Numbered from the stretch's first letter, positions 44,249 through 52,600 are shown. The stretch is 53,425 nucleotides of DNA from a bacterium (GCA_905221505.1 CAJNDL010000011.1:1-53425), one strand, 5' to 3'. Translations and numbers: made by a program. Notes: a model not told the origin generated them from the letters alone.

Positions 44249-44684
44249 CTAACCACTCCCGTCTAAACTCCGCAAAGGCAGTCGGAGTCTCATAGAGGCG
44301 AATGTATTCCAAACGGAGACCACGTTCGTCTGGCAACTCTTGACTCATGGTTTGAAAAATCCAGTAAACCATATTTTCAGCAGTCGTGTTCATATAGGGA
44401 AGAGTTTCATTGAGATAGCGATGATCCAAGTGGGGCTCTAAGTAGTTCTTATAGATTGCTTTGATGTCTCCGAAATCGTAGGTCATGCCACGTTCATCTA
44501 AAAATCCACTGACAGCAATCTGCAGATGATAGGTGTGACCATGGAGGGATTTACATTTTCCCTCATAGTGAAAGAGGTGGTGGGCAGCATCGAAGGTAAA
44601 CTCTTTTGATACCAAGGTTCTGTGAGGATTGTAGACAAGAGACTCCCCAGTTTCCTGTTTGATTTCTTTGGGTGCAAAAAACAT
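44241..44684 (-). CDS. queD: 6-carboxytetrahydropterin synthase
   Basis: 147 residues, first committed step from dihydroneopterin triphosphate towards queuosine. Zinc histidines in FDAAHHL and HGHTYHL, catalytic Cys in the CKSLHGH segment. The start ATG at 44684 shares a base with the queC stop (TAATG); longer frames run into queC. Confidence 0.93.
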   Translation of the reverse strand: MFFAPKEIKQETGESLVYNPHRTLVSKEFTFDAAHHLFHYEGKCKSLHGHTYHLQIAVSGFLDERGMTYDFGDIKAIYKNYLEPHLDHRYLNETLPYMNTTAENMVYWIFQTMSQELPDERGLRLEYIRLYETPTAFAEFRREWLDD

Positions 44685-45337
44685 TAGGCCTCTCCTTTCT
44701 GTGAGAGATAAACATCTAAACCATGTTGACGTAGGTGGCAGGCTGGGCAATCTCCACAGCCACTGCCGATAATCCCGTTGTAGCAGGTTAAGGTCTTTTC
44801 ACGAACATAGTCAAAGGCACCGAGTTGGTCGGCTAATTCCCAAGTTTCAGCCTTGTCTAACCACATGAGAGGCGTTTGGATAACAAAGTCGTAATCCATT
44901 GCAAGGTTGAGAGTAACATTGAGAGATTTGACAAAGACATCTCGACAATCAGGGTAGCCTGAGAAGTCTGTCTCACAAACACCTGTTACGATGTCTTTAA
45001 TACCACGTTGCTTGGCAAGAACAGCCGCAAAGGACAGAAAGAGGTGGTTGCGACCATCAACGAAGGTGTTAGGGATTTCTCCTTCTTTTTGCTCAATTTC
45101 TAAATCTGATGTCAAGGCATTTTCAGTGATTTGTCCCAGCAGAGACATATCTAGGATGTGATGACGAATCCCCTGTTCCTTGGCGATTTCTTGGGCAATT
45201 TGAATTTCGAGATGATGGCGTTGGCCGTAGGCAAAGGTGACAGCTTCGACTGTTTCATAATGTTTTTTAGCCCAAAAGAGGCAGGTTGTGGAATCTTGAC
45301 CGCCACTAAAGACGACCAAGGCTGATTGACGTTTCAT
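44684..45337 (-). CDS. queC: 7-cyano-7-deazaguanine (preQ0) synthase
   Basis: 217-residue ATP-dependent enzyme making preQ0. PP-loop [13 protein letters not shown] near residue 8 and a C-terminal zinc site [19 protein letters not shown]. The start is the ATG at 45337 with AAGGAG upstream. First gene of the operon, behind a leader with a terminator and a probable preQ1 aptamer. Confidence 0.94.
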   Translation of the reverse strand: MKRQSALVVFSGGQDSTTCLFWAKKHYETVEAVTFAYGQRHHLEIQIAQEIAKEQGIRHHILDMSLLGQITENALTSDLEIEQKEGEIPNTFVDGRNHLFLSFAAVLAKQRGIKDIVTGVCETDFSGYPDCRDVFVKSLNVTLNLAMDYDFVIQTPLMWLDKAETWELADQLGAFDYVREKTLTCYNGIIGSGCGDCPACHLRQHGLDVYLSQKGEA

Positions 45338-45374
45338 AGTACTCCTTCCAAAATGGGAAATGTTCAGAGCACGC

Positions 45375-45396
45375 AAAAAGCTCCCTTGAGGGAGCT
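45375..45396 (-). terminator. Leader terminator of queCDEF
   Basis: Minus-strand AGCTCCC-TCAA-GGGAGCT with five T. Its first AGC is shared with an alternative upstream hairpin (GCTAAAAAA...TTTTTTAGC, about 45426-45394), giving mutually exclusive folds. Confidence 0.8.
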
Positions 45397-45411
45397 AAAA
45401 AATACCAAGTA

Positions 45412-45447
45412 GAGGTTTTTTTTAGCGATGGCATGTCCCAAACATCG
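45412..45447 (-). promoter_or_regulatory. Candidate preQ1 riboswitch (class I-like)
   Basis: Minus strand: P1 CGATG / CATCG (45447-45443, 45430-45426) closes a 12-nt loop TTTGGGACATGC. An A-rich strand CTAAAAAAAACCTC follows. The loop GGG could pair with CCT to make the H-type pseudoknot of preQ1-I aptamers, whose 3' strand is A-rich. Its position before queCDEF and a terminator supports the idea. It does not match the textbook consensus exactly. Confidence 0.5.
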
Positions 45448-45462
45448 TAATATTCTACCTAC

Positions 45463-45491
45463 AGTCTAGCATATTTTTTGAAAAATGGCAA
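45463..45491 (-). promoter_or_regulatory. Promoter of queCDEF
   Basis: Minus-strand TTGCCA (45491-45486), 17-bp spacer, TAGACT (45468-45463). Confidence 0.7.
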
Positions 45492-45503
45492 AGGGCAAGA
45501 AAA

Positions 45504-45532
45504 AAGAGACCAAAGCAAGTACTTGGTCTCTC
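45504..45532 (-). terminator. Terminator of the trx operon
   Basis: Minus-strand GAGACCAA...TTGGTCTC stem followed by six T, 7 bp after the trx stop. It overlaps the upstream edge of the queC promoter region. Confidence 0.8.
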
Positions 45533-45538
45533 ATTTGA

Positions 45539-45853
45539 TTAGCTCAATTCAGTAACGATGGCCTTGATTTGTTCTGCTGTGTGAACACCAGCAACTTGTT
45601 TCACCACTTGGCCGTCTTTTTTGAAGAGAAGAGTTGGGATAGACATGATTCCAAAAGCACGAGCTGTGTTTGGATTTTCATCAACGTCCATTTTAACGAT
45701 TTTCAAAACATCTTCTGAAAGTTCTTCAGATAATTTATCCAAGATTGGACCTTGCATGCGACATGGACCACACCAAGTTGCCCAGAAGTCTACCAAGACC
45801 AAACCGTCTTTTGTTTCTTGTTCAAATGTTGCATCTGTAATTGCTTTTGCCAT
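45539..45853 (-). CDS. trxA: Thioredoxin
   Basis: 104-residue thiol-disulfide reductant with the active site FWATWCGPCRM (near residue 30) and the cis-proline in SIPTLL. Second gene of an operon with DUF4649, 15 bp apart, with AAAGGAG before the ATG. Confidence 0.95.
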   Translation of the reverse strand: MAKAITDATFEQETKDGLVLVDFWATWCGPCRMQGPILDKLSEELSEDVLKIVKMDVDENPNTARAFGIMSIPTLLFKKDGQVVKQVAGVHTAEQIKAIVTELS

Positions 45854-45868
45854 TGTATTTCTCCTTTT

Positions 45869-46090
45869 TTAGTTATATTGGCTTAAATCTTGTTTCATGA
45901 GATAGAAGAAGACATCTCCATAAGTCCCATGATAGTCCAAATCATGACCGTTGTAAGTTAATTTTTGGACAGGGTAGTAGTCTGCGACGCCGATAAGGCA
46001 AGCTTGTTGTGAACGATCAAAATCTTCATAAGACTCGAAAGTCACAGTTCTTTCGTTCTTGCTGGCATCTAGATAGGTAATTTCAACCAT
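45869..46090 (-). CDS. DUF4649-family protein
   Basis: 73 residues (MVEITYLDASKNERTVTFESYEDF...), matching DUF4649 as I recall; a small beta-rich cytosolic protein with one Cys. Function unknown. First gene of the trx operon, with promoter and MarR-type box upstream. Confidence 0.75.
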   Translation of the reverse strand: MVEITYLDASKNERTVTFESYEDFDRSQQACLIGVADYYPVQKLTYNGHDLDYHGTYGDVFFYLMKQDLSQYN

Positions 46091-46121
46091 TTAAAAAACT
46101 CCTTTGTTTAATGATGACTTT

Positions 46122-46150
46122 ATTTTACTCCTTGTAAAAGAGAATGTCAA
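46122..46150 (-). promoter_or_regulatory. Promoter of the DUF4649-trxA operon
   Basis: Minus-strand TTGACA (46150-46145), 17-bp spacer, TAAAAT (46127-46122). Confidence 0.8.
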
Positions 46151-46159
46151 GAAAAATGA

Positions 46160-46171
46160 TTGCGCACGCAA
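46160..46171. promoter_or_regulatory. Candidate MarR box at the trx promoter
   Basis: TTGCG-CA-CGCAA inverted repeat 10 bp upstream of the trx -35, nearly identical to the box in the marR promoter at 46643-46654. Confidence 0.55.
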
Positions 46172-46188
46172 CTTTTTCTAAAATCATC

Positions 46189-46569
46189 TTAAATCAAGAA
46201 ATCCAAACCAGTTTCCAAGCTTGCTTCGACAGCTTTCTGTAGAGAGGCCAGTGTCTTTTGCCCATCACTTGTCAGGCAGATAAAGCTAGAGCGTCTATCT
46301 TGATCACAACACCTGCGACTGAGTAGACCGCAATTTTTAGCTTCTAAGCGAGCCACCATCCGAGAAACAGCGCTCGGGCTCAGATGAAGTTTATCTGGCA
46401 GGTCAATCTGGCGTAGAGACTTTTCTTGAGCCAAGTCCAGATAGTAGAGGAGGTAAAACTCTTTCAAGGTCAGACTTTGCTCGCTCTGCTGGGCAATTGT
46501 CTCTTCCAAAAGACTTTCAATTTCTTTCTGACGCCGGTTGAAATCAAACCATTTTTCTAAATAGGTCAT
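46189..46569 (-). CDS. MarR-family transcriptional regulator
   Basis: 126 residues, winged helix-turn-helix with LRQIDLPDKLHLSPSAVSRMVARLEAK (near residue 50) and a wing DQDRRSSFICLT. Two adjacent Cys (RRCCDQD) near residue 82 could be redox-active. The start is the ATG at 46569 with AAAGGAG. A repeat resembling its own promoter box is also present at the trx promoter, so it may link thiol status to thioredoxin expression. Confidence 0.85.
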   Translation of the reverse strand: MTYLEKWFDFNRRQKEIESLLEETIAQQSEQSLTLKEFYLLYYLDLAQEKSLRQIDLPDKLHLSPSAVSRMVARLEAKNCGLLSRRCCDQDRRSSFICLTSDGQKTLASLQKAVEASLETGLDFLI

Positions 46570-46642
46570 AGTATCTCCTTTCTTTTTAGAGTCATGAATA
46601 GAAGAGTGTCCATTCACGGACAATCTCTGTATCACAAGATGA

Positions 46643-46654
46643 TTGCGCATGCAA
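46643..46654. promoter_or_regulatory. Candidate MarR box at the marR promoter
   Basis: TTGCGCATGCAA lies just downstream of the minus-strand -10 TATAAT (46662-46657), whose -35 is TTGCCA (46685-46680) at 17 bp. A repressor here would block its own gene. Confidence 0.6.
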
Positions 46655-46790
46655 TAATTATACTACTTTTCAAGAAGGCTGGCAAGAAGGACGCTGAAAT
46701 CTTTGATCCTAAATTACGCCTGTTTTCACTAGTCTGTAATTGCCTGTATCCCCTTTCCTCTCTAATTTTCATCAACTCTTGTGTATTTCC

Positions 46791-46818
46791 TTGAAATTTT
46801 CTGAAAAAAGAGTAAACT
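46791..46818 (+). promoter_or_regulatory. Promoter of the lrgAB-like pair
   Basis: TTGAAA (46791-46796), 16-bp spacer, TAAACT (46813-46818). Confidence 0.65.
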
Positions 46819-46851
46819 GGTATGCAAGAAGTCTATTTCGTGGAGTTTAGG

Positions 46852-47226
46852 ATGAAATTATATGTTCAATTAATGATTCTCTTTGTGATTTCTCTAATCG
46901 GAGAGGGGATTTCCAGTTTCTTTCATTTGCCCATCCCAGGCAGTATTATCGGTTTGATTATTCTCTTTCTAGCCCTACAATTCAAGTGGCTGAGAACCAG
47001 GCATGTCAACATGGTTGGGAATTTCTTGCTGGCCAATATGACCATTCTCTTTTTGCCACCAGCAGTGGGAATCATGGAAAAGTTTGATGTGATTGCTCCC
47101 TATCTCTTGCCCATTGTTTTGATTGTCTTTTTTGCGGCTGTTATCAATATTATCCTTATTGCCTTGGTTGTTCAGTTTATCAAACGACGGTTTGAGGGAG
47201 ATTATAAGAAAGGAGATGCCAAATGA
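46852..47226 (+). CDS. lrgA: LrgA/CidA-family holin-like membrane protein
   Basis: 124 residues, four membrane helices, with the family segment LPIPGSIIGLIILFLAL near residue 26. Members modulate murein hydrolase export, cell death or pyruvate uptake. The start is the ATG at 46852 with GGAG 6 nt upstream. Overlaps the LrgB-like gene by 4 bp (ATGA). Confidence 0.88.
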   Translation: MKLYVQLMILFVISLIGEGISSFFHLPIPGSIIGLIILFLALQFKWLRTRHVNMVGNFLLANMTILFLPPAVGIMEKFDVIAPYLLPIVLIVFFAAVINIILIALVVQFIKRRFEGDYKKGDAK

Positions 47227-47918
47227 GTGAATTTGTTTCCAATCCCCTGTTTGGGCTAGCCCTGTCTATCCTAGCTTATCTAGTGGGAATGCTGATTTAC
47301 AGACGTTTTCCCCATCCATTGACAACGCCCTTGCTTTTGTCAGCTGTTTTCATTATCATCTTTCTCAAGGTGACGGGGATTTCTTACCAAGATTACTACC
47401 AAGGTGGGGTTTATCTGAATAATTTGATTGTCCCATCGACTGTGGCTCTAGGGATTCCGCTTTATAAGAGTTTTCACTTGATGAAGCACCATGCTCGGAG
47501 TATTCTCTTTGGTAGTCTGCTAGCGGTAGTGGTCAATACCTCTTTCACAGCACTTGTAGCTAAAATCTTTGGCATGGACTTTTTCCTAGCCATTTCTCTC
47601 TTTCCTAAGTCAGTAACAACCGCCATGGCAGTTGGGATTACAGAAAAATTGCAAGGTTTGACGACTGTGACCTTGGTCGTTGTAGTGGCGACTGGGATTT
47701 TAACCAGTGTCATCGGCCCAACCCTTTTGAAGTGGATGAAAATTGACGATCCAGTAGCAGTCGGGCTTTCCCTCGGAGGAACAGGGCATGCAGTCGGAAC
47801 AGGAACAGCCTTTCGCTACGGCTCTGTAGCAGGAGCTATGGGTGGTTTGGCTATCGGTGTCACCGGTATTCTCTATGTCTTTGTCAGCCCTATCGTAGCC
47901 AGTTTGATATTGAGTTAA
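47223..47918 (+). CDS. lrgB: LrgB/CidB-family membrane protein
   Basis: 231 residues, about seven to eight membrane segments, with the family motifs YQDYYQGG, FPKSVTTAMAVGI and GGTGHAVGTGTAF. Partner of the LrgA-like protein, and translationally coupled to it. Confidence 0.88.
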   Translation: MSEFVSNPLFGLALSILAYLVGMLIYRRFPHPLTTPLLLSAVFIIIFLKVTGISYQDYYQGGVYLNNLIVPSTVALGIPLYKSFHLMKHHARSILFGSLLAVVVNTSFTALVAKIFGMDFFLAISLFPKSVTTAMAVGITEKLQGLTTVTLVVVVATGILTSVIGPTLLKWMKIDDPVAVGLSLGGTGHAVGTGTAFRYGSVAGAMGGLAIGVTGILYVFVSPIVASLILS

Positions 47919-47948
47919 AAAGCAAGGAATTTGAGTTCCTTGCTTTTT
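47917..47948. terminator. Bidirectional terminator, lrgB / ABC exporter
   Basis: Perfect 13-bp stem AAAAAGCAAGGAA / TTCCTTGCTTTTT with a 6-nt loop. Confidence 0.9.
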
Positions 47949-47969
47949 TAAATCGTATGTTATAGAGTA

Positions 47970-49517
47970 TTACTTTTCTTTGCTTAAGTGAATGACTTGG
48001 TCATAGTGTTTTAAGTCTTCTTCTGTGTAGTGGTGAATGACTTCAATGACTGTTTGAGGTAGGGAGAAGAGCAAGTCGCTGATCTTTCTACTATTTTCCA
48101 AGTCAAGATTGGCCTTAATCTCATCTGCTAAGATGAGTTGGCTATCATGGTAGAGGGCGCGAGCAATTTCTAAGCGTTGTTTCTCGCCACCAGACAGACT
48201 ATCATTGCTGAGCGTTCGATTTTTCAAATGTTCTAATCCTGTTTTTTTGAGGATATGATTTAAAGTCTCTGGATTTTTATCCAGTCCTAGAAGGATATTG
48301 TCGTCCAGAGAGAGCGTGTCAAAGTAATGGCTATCTTGGAGGATATAGGAACTAAAGCTTGTGATTTCTTGACGTGACAGGTTTTGACCAGCAAAGCTAA
48401 TCTGACCACTTGTTGGTGTCTCTTCTCCATGAATGATATTGAGCAGGGTTGTCTTACCAGAGCCACTTTCCCCGATAATAGCAATTTTTTCTCCTTGCTT
48501 GATGTGCATGGAAATCGGAGACAGGAGGCTATTCCCCTCTTTTTCTAGGGAGATGCTGTTAAGTTGGATAGGAAAAATGTTTTCTATGCTTCTAGGCGAG
48601 ATGGAGTCAGACTGACCCAAAAGTTTTTGGTATTTGTTGAGAAGAGTTCGAGTCGCTTTTCGGGTGTTGGTAAAGTAGGCCAACTCTTGGAATTGATAGC
48701 CGATATTATGTGAAACTAGATAGATGGCCACAAAACTCGCCGCATCTAAATAATTATAGTAGGTCATAAAGCCACCGATGACGATAGGTGTGACAGAACA
48801 AAAGGCATCGATGCTATTGATCAAGAGACTGTTTAAAGTTCGTTGTTTTTCATAGTTGACTTCGGCATTTAGACTAGTTTGTAATTGCTTTTGATAGCGA
48901 GCAAAAAAGTAGTCTTGCCCTTGATAATGGCGAATTTGTTGGCTACCACCAATAAAATTTGTCAAGCTTGCTAAGTAGCTCTGGTTAACAGTGGACCGCT
49001 TTTCAGAAAGTGAATCCAAACGCTTTGATCCGATAGCACTGCAGAGTACAGGAAAGGAGTAGAAGAGGATGAAAATCAAGCCCAGGTAAAAATTGGTCCA
49101 TAGGGCATAGAGAATGGACACAGTTGTGAAGCCAAGAGAAGAAATGATGATGACCGTTGGCTCAATATAGCTTTCTTCTAGTTGCTTGACGTCGTTTTCT
49201 AGGTCAGACAAAATATCCTTTTCATCAATCTCATAACTGTTTAAAAATCGCTTGAAAATAGCACTCTTGATTTCATATTTGAAATCAGTAATCAAACGGG
49301 CGTAGTAATAGCGTTTCCCAGCCAAACCTAGTAAGAGGATGAGGTTTCCAAGGATTCCCAAAATCAAAACTTTCCAAAGAAGGCCTAGTTCTTGATTGGT
49401 AAAACTAGCAACAATATTTTGAACAAGGGCTGGCGTGATAATCGCTTCCAGCCAAGTAATGGCAATAGAAAAGAAGTGAAGTATGAGGTGCTTCTTAGCA
49501 ACAAATCTTCTCAGCAT
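47970..49517 (-). CDS. ABC exporter half-transporter
   Basis: 515 residues: exporter membrane domain (five to six helices, about 1-290) and an ATPase domain with Walker A GESGSGKTTLL, signature SLSGGEKQR, and Walker B LILADEIKANLD. At 515 residues the protein is short for a half-exporter. It is monocistronic, so it probably works as a homodimer. Some relatives export peptides or bacteriocins, but no peptide gene is adjacent. AAGGAGG precedes the ATG and TATAAT lies near 49570. Confidence 0.85.
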   Translation of the reverse strand: MLRRFVAKKHLILHFFSIAITWLEAIITPALVQNIVASFTNQELGLLWKVLILGILGNLILLLGLAGKRYYYARLITDFKYEIKSAIFKRFLNSYEIDEKDILSDLENDVKQLEESYIEPTVIIISSLGFTTVSILYALWTNFYLGLIFILFYSFPVLCSAIGSKRLDSLSEKRSTVNQSYLASLTNFIGGSQQIRHYQGQDYFFARYQKQLQTSLNAEVNYEKQRTLNSLLINSIDAFCSVTPIVIGGFMTYYNYLDAASFVAIYLVSHNIGYQFQELAYFTNTRKATRTLLNKYQKLLGQSDSISPRSIENIFPIQLNSISLEKEGNSLLSPISMHIKQGEKIAIIGESGSGKTTLLNIIHGEETPTSGQISFAGQNLSRQEITSFSSYILQDSHYFDTLSLDDNILLGLDKNPETLNHILKKTGLEHLKNRTLSNDSLSGGEKQRLEIARALYHDSQLILADEIKANLDLENSRKISDLLFSLPQTVIEVIHHYTEEDLKHYDQVIHLSKEK

Positions 49518-49658
49518 AAAGAGTTGACCTCCTTATCGATATATATGTAATCAGTTTTAAAATTATTATACTCCTTTATCTCAAATGGTTCATATAAAAA
49601 TATAAATTTTGGGGAGATATACAATTAAATGAAAATGTCAAAATGTAACAGATTAAAT
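49518..49658. other. Upstream region of the ABC exporter
   Basis: AT-rich. It holds the minus-strand -10 TATAAT for the ABC gene with a weak TGAACC -35, but no further gene. Confidence 0.5.
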
Positions 49659-49701
49659 AAAAAGCGAACAAAACAGAATTCATTGTTTCGATTCGCTTTT
49701 T
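49659..49701 (-). terminator. Terminator after the choline-binding array
   Basis: AAAAAGCGAA / TTCGCTTTTT stem with an inner imperfect CAAAAC...GTTTCG extension and a T-run on both strands. It lies just outside the duplicated unit, so only the last copy has a terminator. Confidence 0.8.
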
Positions 49702-49790
49702 GTATTATTATCTAGATTTTTTGTAGCTCTGATAATATTTAGTCTGAGCAGGTACACTAATAGCTAATGGAATAAAATGTGTACTTTAGG

Positions 49791-50873
49791 TTATTTCCAA
49801 GCGCCACTGACATCTACATAGTAACCATCTGGTGTGTAGGTATTGTGAAGCATCTTACCTGATGAAGCAAGGTAATACCAAGATCCACCGTCTTTGACCC
49901 AGCCTGTTAACATAGCACCTGAATTGCTTAGGTAATACCAAGATCCATTATCTTTGATCCAACCTGTCGCCATAGCACCTGAGTCTTTTAGGTAATACCA
50001 AGAGTTATTATCATATAGCCAATCGCTAGCAATCATAGCTCCTGATGATTTAAAGGCATACCAGTTGCTACCTTGATAGAGCCAAGTTTGATTGAACATG
50101 ACACCTTTATCGTTCATAAAGTACCAAGTTCCCTTATCCTTAACCCAAGCATTTTTAACTAATTGCCCTTGTTTTTGATAGTACCACTTTTCACTGTAAT
50201 TCTTTTTTAGCCAGCTTTCTGCTTTTACAATCGGATAAAGTATTTTGAAGGCTCCTGCCCCCCTGTAGGAATGACTGATAACTCCTGGTTTTTGAAGTTT
50301 CAATTCTACATAGTCGTCTGCCCAAGCAAAGACTTTTTGACCATTGACAGTCTCTGGTAAGGTAGCAGTGTAGGTCTTGGTTTGATAGTCCCATTTTGCA
50401 TCAAGGTAGGTGTGTTGATCATTTGATTCGTCAATACGGAAGTAACCACTCTTTCCACCGTCATTATATACATCATCTACTACTTTAGTGGACCAGGTCT
50501 TTACTTCATTTCCGCTCTTGGCTTCTACCTTGATATCCCCTCTATAGCCATAAGGAACGTAGAAATTCAGGTAACGCCCCTCTGTACCGACCATAGACTT
50601 GTCCTTTTCTTGACCTAGGAAATTGACTGTCTGATCTTGACCATTGAGACTGACCGTCCACTCGATTTTCTCAGTTTTTGGCAAATCCAATACTTTGATA
50701 TCTACTTCATTGCCATTGTCAAATTGAAGAATTTTGCCATCTTGATACTTAATACCACCCTTGACAACCCATTCTTCTTTCAATTCGAAGGCCTTTCCTG
50801 AATGAGGGAAAGCTAGTAAAGCTAAACCTGCTAGAGATAAACCAAATAATGTGATTTTTTTTGATACTTTCAT
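49791..50873 (-). CDS. Choline-binding surface protein, copy B
   Basis: 360 residues. A signal peptide (1-28, ending HSGKA) is followed by a novel N-terminal domain (about 29-210) that I do not recognise. About six choline-binding repeats follow (about 218-350; typical unit GSWYYLSNSGAMLTGWVKDG), anchoring it to phosphocholine on teichoic acids. It differs from copy A at 26 of 360 residues by my count. Its ribosome-binding site reads AAGGGG where copy A has AAGGAG. It lies 12 bp after the truncated caspase gene and lacks an obvious promoter of its own. Confidence 0.88.
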   Translation of the reverse strand: MKVSKKITLFGLSLAGLALLAFPHSGKAFELKEEWVVKGGIKYQDGKILQFDNGNEVDIKVLDLPKTEKIEWTVSLNGQDQTVNFLGQEKDKSMVGTEGRYLNFYVPYGYRGDIKVEAKSGNEVKTWSTKVVDDVYNDGGKSGYFRIDESNDQHTYLDAKWDYQTKTYTATLPETVNGQKVFAWADDYVELKLQKPGVISHSYRGAGAFKILYPIVKAESWLKKNYSEKWYYQKQGQLVKNAWVKDKGTWYFMNDKGVMFNQTWLYQGSNWYAFKSSGAMIASDWLYDNNSWYYLKDSGAMATGWIKDNGSWYYLSNSGAMLTGWVKDGGSWYYLASSGKMLHNTYTPDGYYVDVSGAWK

Positions 50874-50885
50874 TTTCTTAACCCC

Positions 50886-51426
50886 TTATTTTTGAAATAA
50901 AACAAATTGGCTGTTTTCTGGATAAACTTCAATATGTTGTTTATGATTTTGTTTTAAGACTTGTTCACGTGAGTAAGAATACAATTCGTTTAACGTGATT
51001 CTATTGTTATAATTTTGATCAGCAATTAAAGAACCTTGAGATTGCTGTACAGGGTTCCATCCTGAACCTAAAGACCAATATTTAGTTGCCAAACTTAAAG
51101 CTCCGCCGCTAGAGTATTCTGACGAACTTGATGAGCAGAGTACTAAAAATTTAGAGTCAATCATCTCACCTGCTTTTTCGTTACCATTTGTATTAGTAAA
51201 TCCTAAAATAAATTCATCCATATCAAATTTTTCGGTAATAGATTCTTCATTAGATTTGATTGAATTATCTTTAGAAATAATTGTCCCAGCGTGACAACAA
51301 TCCAGCATAACCACAAACTTACCTTTATATTGTTTCAGTATAGATGCTAATTCCCAACCTGAAAAGGATGTTTTATCGCTACCAATGGCTATCGTCCCAT
51401 CTTCTCCACCATGACAAGTAAGGTAA
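50886..51426 (-). pseudogene. Caspase-like protease, 5'-truncated copy
   Basis: The frame resumes at YLTCHGGEDGTIAIGSD (catalytic-type His) and continues through VVMLDCCHAGTI (catalytic-type Cys). A degenerate EF-hand-like loop (DQNYNNRITLNE) and the end NSQFVLFQK are kept. The first part, with signal and choline-binding repeats, is gone. Upstream the frame stays open through former intergenic DNA to the copy A stop, but has no credible start or ribosome-binding site. Only about half of its residues match the other caspase copy. Translation from the internal ATG at 51314 would lose the His. Confidence 0.8.
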
Positions 51427-51505
51427 CTAGATTTTTTGTAGTTCTGATAACATTTAGTTTGAGCAGGTACACTAATAGCTGATGGAATAAAATGTGTACT
51501 TTAGA

Positions 51506-52588
51506 TTATTTCCAAGCGCCACTGGCATCTACATAGTAGCCATCTGGTGTGTAGGTATTGTGAAGCATCTTACCTGATGAAGCAAGGTAGTACCAAGAAC
51601 CACTGTCTTTGACCCAGCCTGTTGCCATAGAACCTGAGTTGTTTAGATAATACCAAGATCCACTATCTTTGATCCAACCTGTTGCCATAGAACCTGAGTC
51701 TCTTAGGTAATACCAAGAGTGATTATCATATAGCCAGTCACTAGCAATCATAGCTCCTGATGATTTAAAGGCATACCAGTTGCCACCCTGATAGAGCCAA
51801 GTTTGATTGAACATGACTCCTTTATCATTCATAAAGTACCAAGTTCCCTTGTCCTTAACCCAAGCATTTTGAACTAGTTGGCCTTGTTTTTGATAGTACC
51901 ACTTTTCACTGTAATTATTTTTTAGCCAGCTTTCTGCTTTTACAATCGGATAAAGTATTTTGAAGGCTCCTCCCCCCCTGTAGGAATGACTGATAACTCC
52001 TGGTTTTTGAAGTTTCAATTCTATATGGTCGTCTTCCCAAGCATAGACTTTTTGACCATTGACAGTCTCTGGTAAGGTAGCAGTGTAGGTCTTGGTTTGA
52101 TAGTCCCATTTTGCATCAAGGTAGGTGTATTGATCATTTGATTCGTCAATACGGAAGTAACTACTCTTTCCACCGTCATGATATACATCATCTACTACTT
52201 TAGTGGACCAGGTCTTTACTTCATTTCCGCTCTTGGCTTCTACCTTGATATCTCCTCTATAGCCATAAGGTACATAGAAATTCAGATAACGCCCCTCTGT
52301 ACCGACCATAGACTTGTCCTTTTCTTGACCTAGGAAATTGACTGTCTGATCTTGACCATTGAGACTAACCGTCCACTCAATTTTCTCAGTTTTTGGCAAA
52401 TCCAAGACTTTGATATCGACTTCATGGCCATTATTAAATCGAAGAATTTTGCCATCTTGATACTTAACACCACCCTTAATAACCCACTCTTCTTCAAGCT
52501 CGAAGGCTTTTCCTGAATGAGGGAAAGCCAGTAAAGCTAAACCTGCTAGAGACAAACCAAATAGTGTGATTTTTTTTGATACTTTCAT
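51506..52588 (-). CDS. Choline-binding surface protein, copy A
   Basis: 360 residues, same plan as copy B: signal peptide 1-28, unknown beta-rich domain about 29-210 (WTVSLNGQDQTVNFLG, YRGDIKVEAKSGNEV), and about six choline-binding repeats ending YYVDASGAWK. AAGGAG is 8 nt before the ATG. It starts 12 bp after the caspase-like gene stop and is surely co-transcribed with it. No enzyme motif is visible in the N-terminal domain; it might be a substrate, inhibitor or adhesin partner of the protease. Confidence 0.9.
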   Translation of the reverse strand: MKVSKKITLFGLSLAGLALLAFPHSGKAFELEEEWVIKGGVKYQDGKILRFNNGHEVDIKVLDLPKTEKIEWTVSLNGQDQTVNFLGQEKDKSMVGTEGRYLNFYVPYGYRGDIKVEAKSGNEVKTWSTKVVDDVYHDGGKSSYFRIDESNDQYTYLDAKWDYQTKTYTATLPETVNGQKVYAWEDDHIELKLQKPGVISHSYRGGGAFKILYPIVKAESWLKNNYSEKWYYQKQGQLVQNAWVKDKGTWYFMNDKGVMFNQTWLYQGGNWYAFKSSGAMIASDWLYDNHSWYYLRDSGSMATGWIKDSGSWYYLNNSGSMATGWVKDSGSWYYLASSGKMLHNTYTPDGYYVDASGAWK

Positions 52589-52600
52589 TTTCTTAACTCC

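Larger units (their letters stand above)
49712..51426. repeat. 1,715-bp tandem duplication unit (copy B)
   Basis: The unit runs from the intergenic CTAGATTTTTTGTAG (49712) through the choline-binding gene into the middle of the caspase-like gene. The same tail sequence recurs at 51427, giving a 1,715-bp period (stop codons at 49791 and 51506). The junction at 51426/51427 joins the caspase frame to the tail with essentially no homology. Confidence 0.9.

Noticed and set aside
45412..45447. preQ1-II riboswitch at the que leader
   Set aside because: The conserved class II stem and downstream hairpin as I recall them are absent; the class I-like fold fits better.
46594..46794. 66-codon plus-strand frame over the marR promoter
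   Set aside because: It crosses the divergent promoter region and the MarR box, with no ribosome-binding site and no recognisable sequence.
47970..49517. Bacteriocin exporter locus
   Set aside because: No C39 peptidase domain, double-glycine peptide gene or immunity gene is adjacent.
51100..51314. Treating the ATG at 51314 as the start of a functional short caspase
   Set aside because: It would lack the catalytic His segment, the signal peptide and the anchor; the frame upstream shows truncation of a longer gene.
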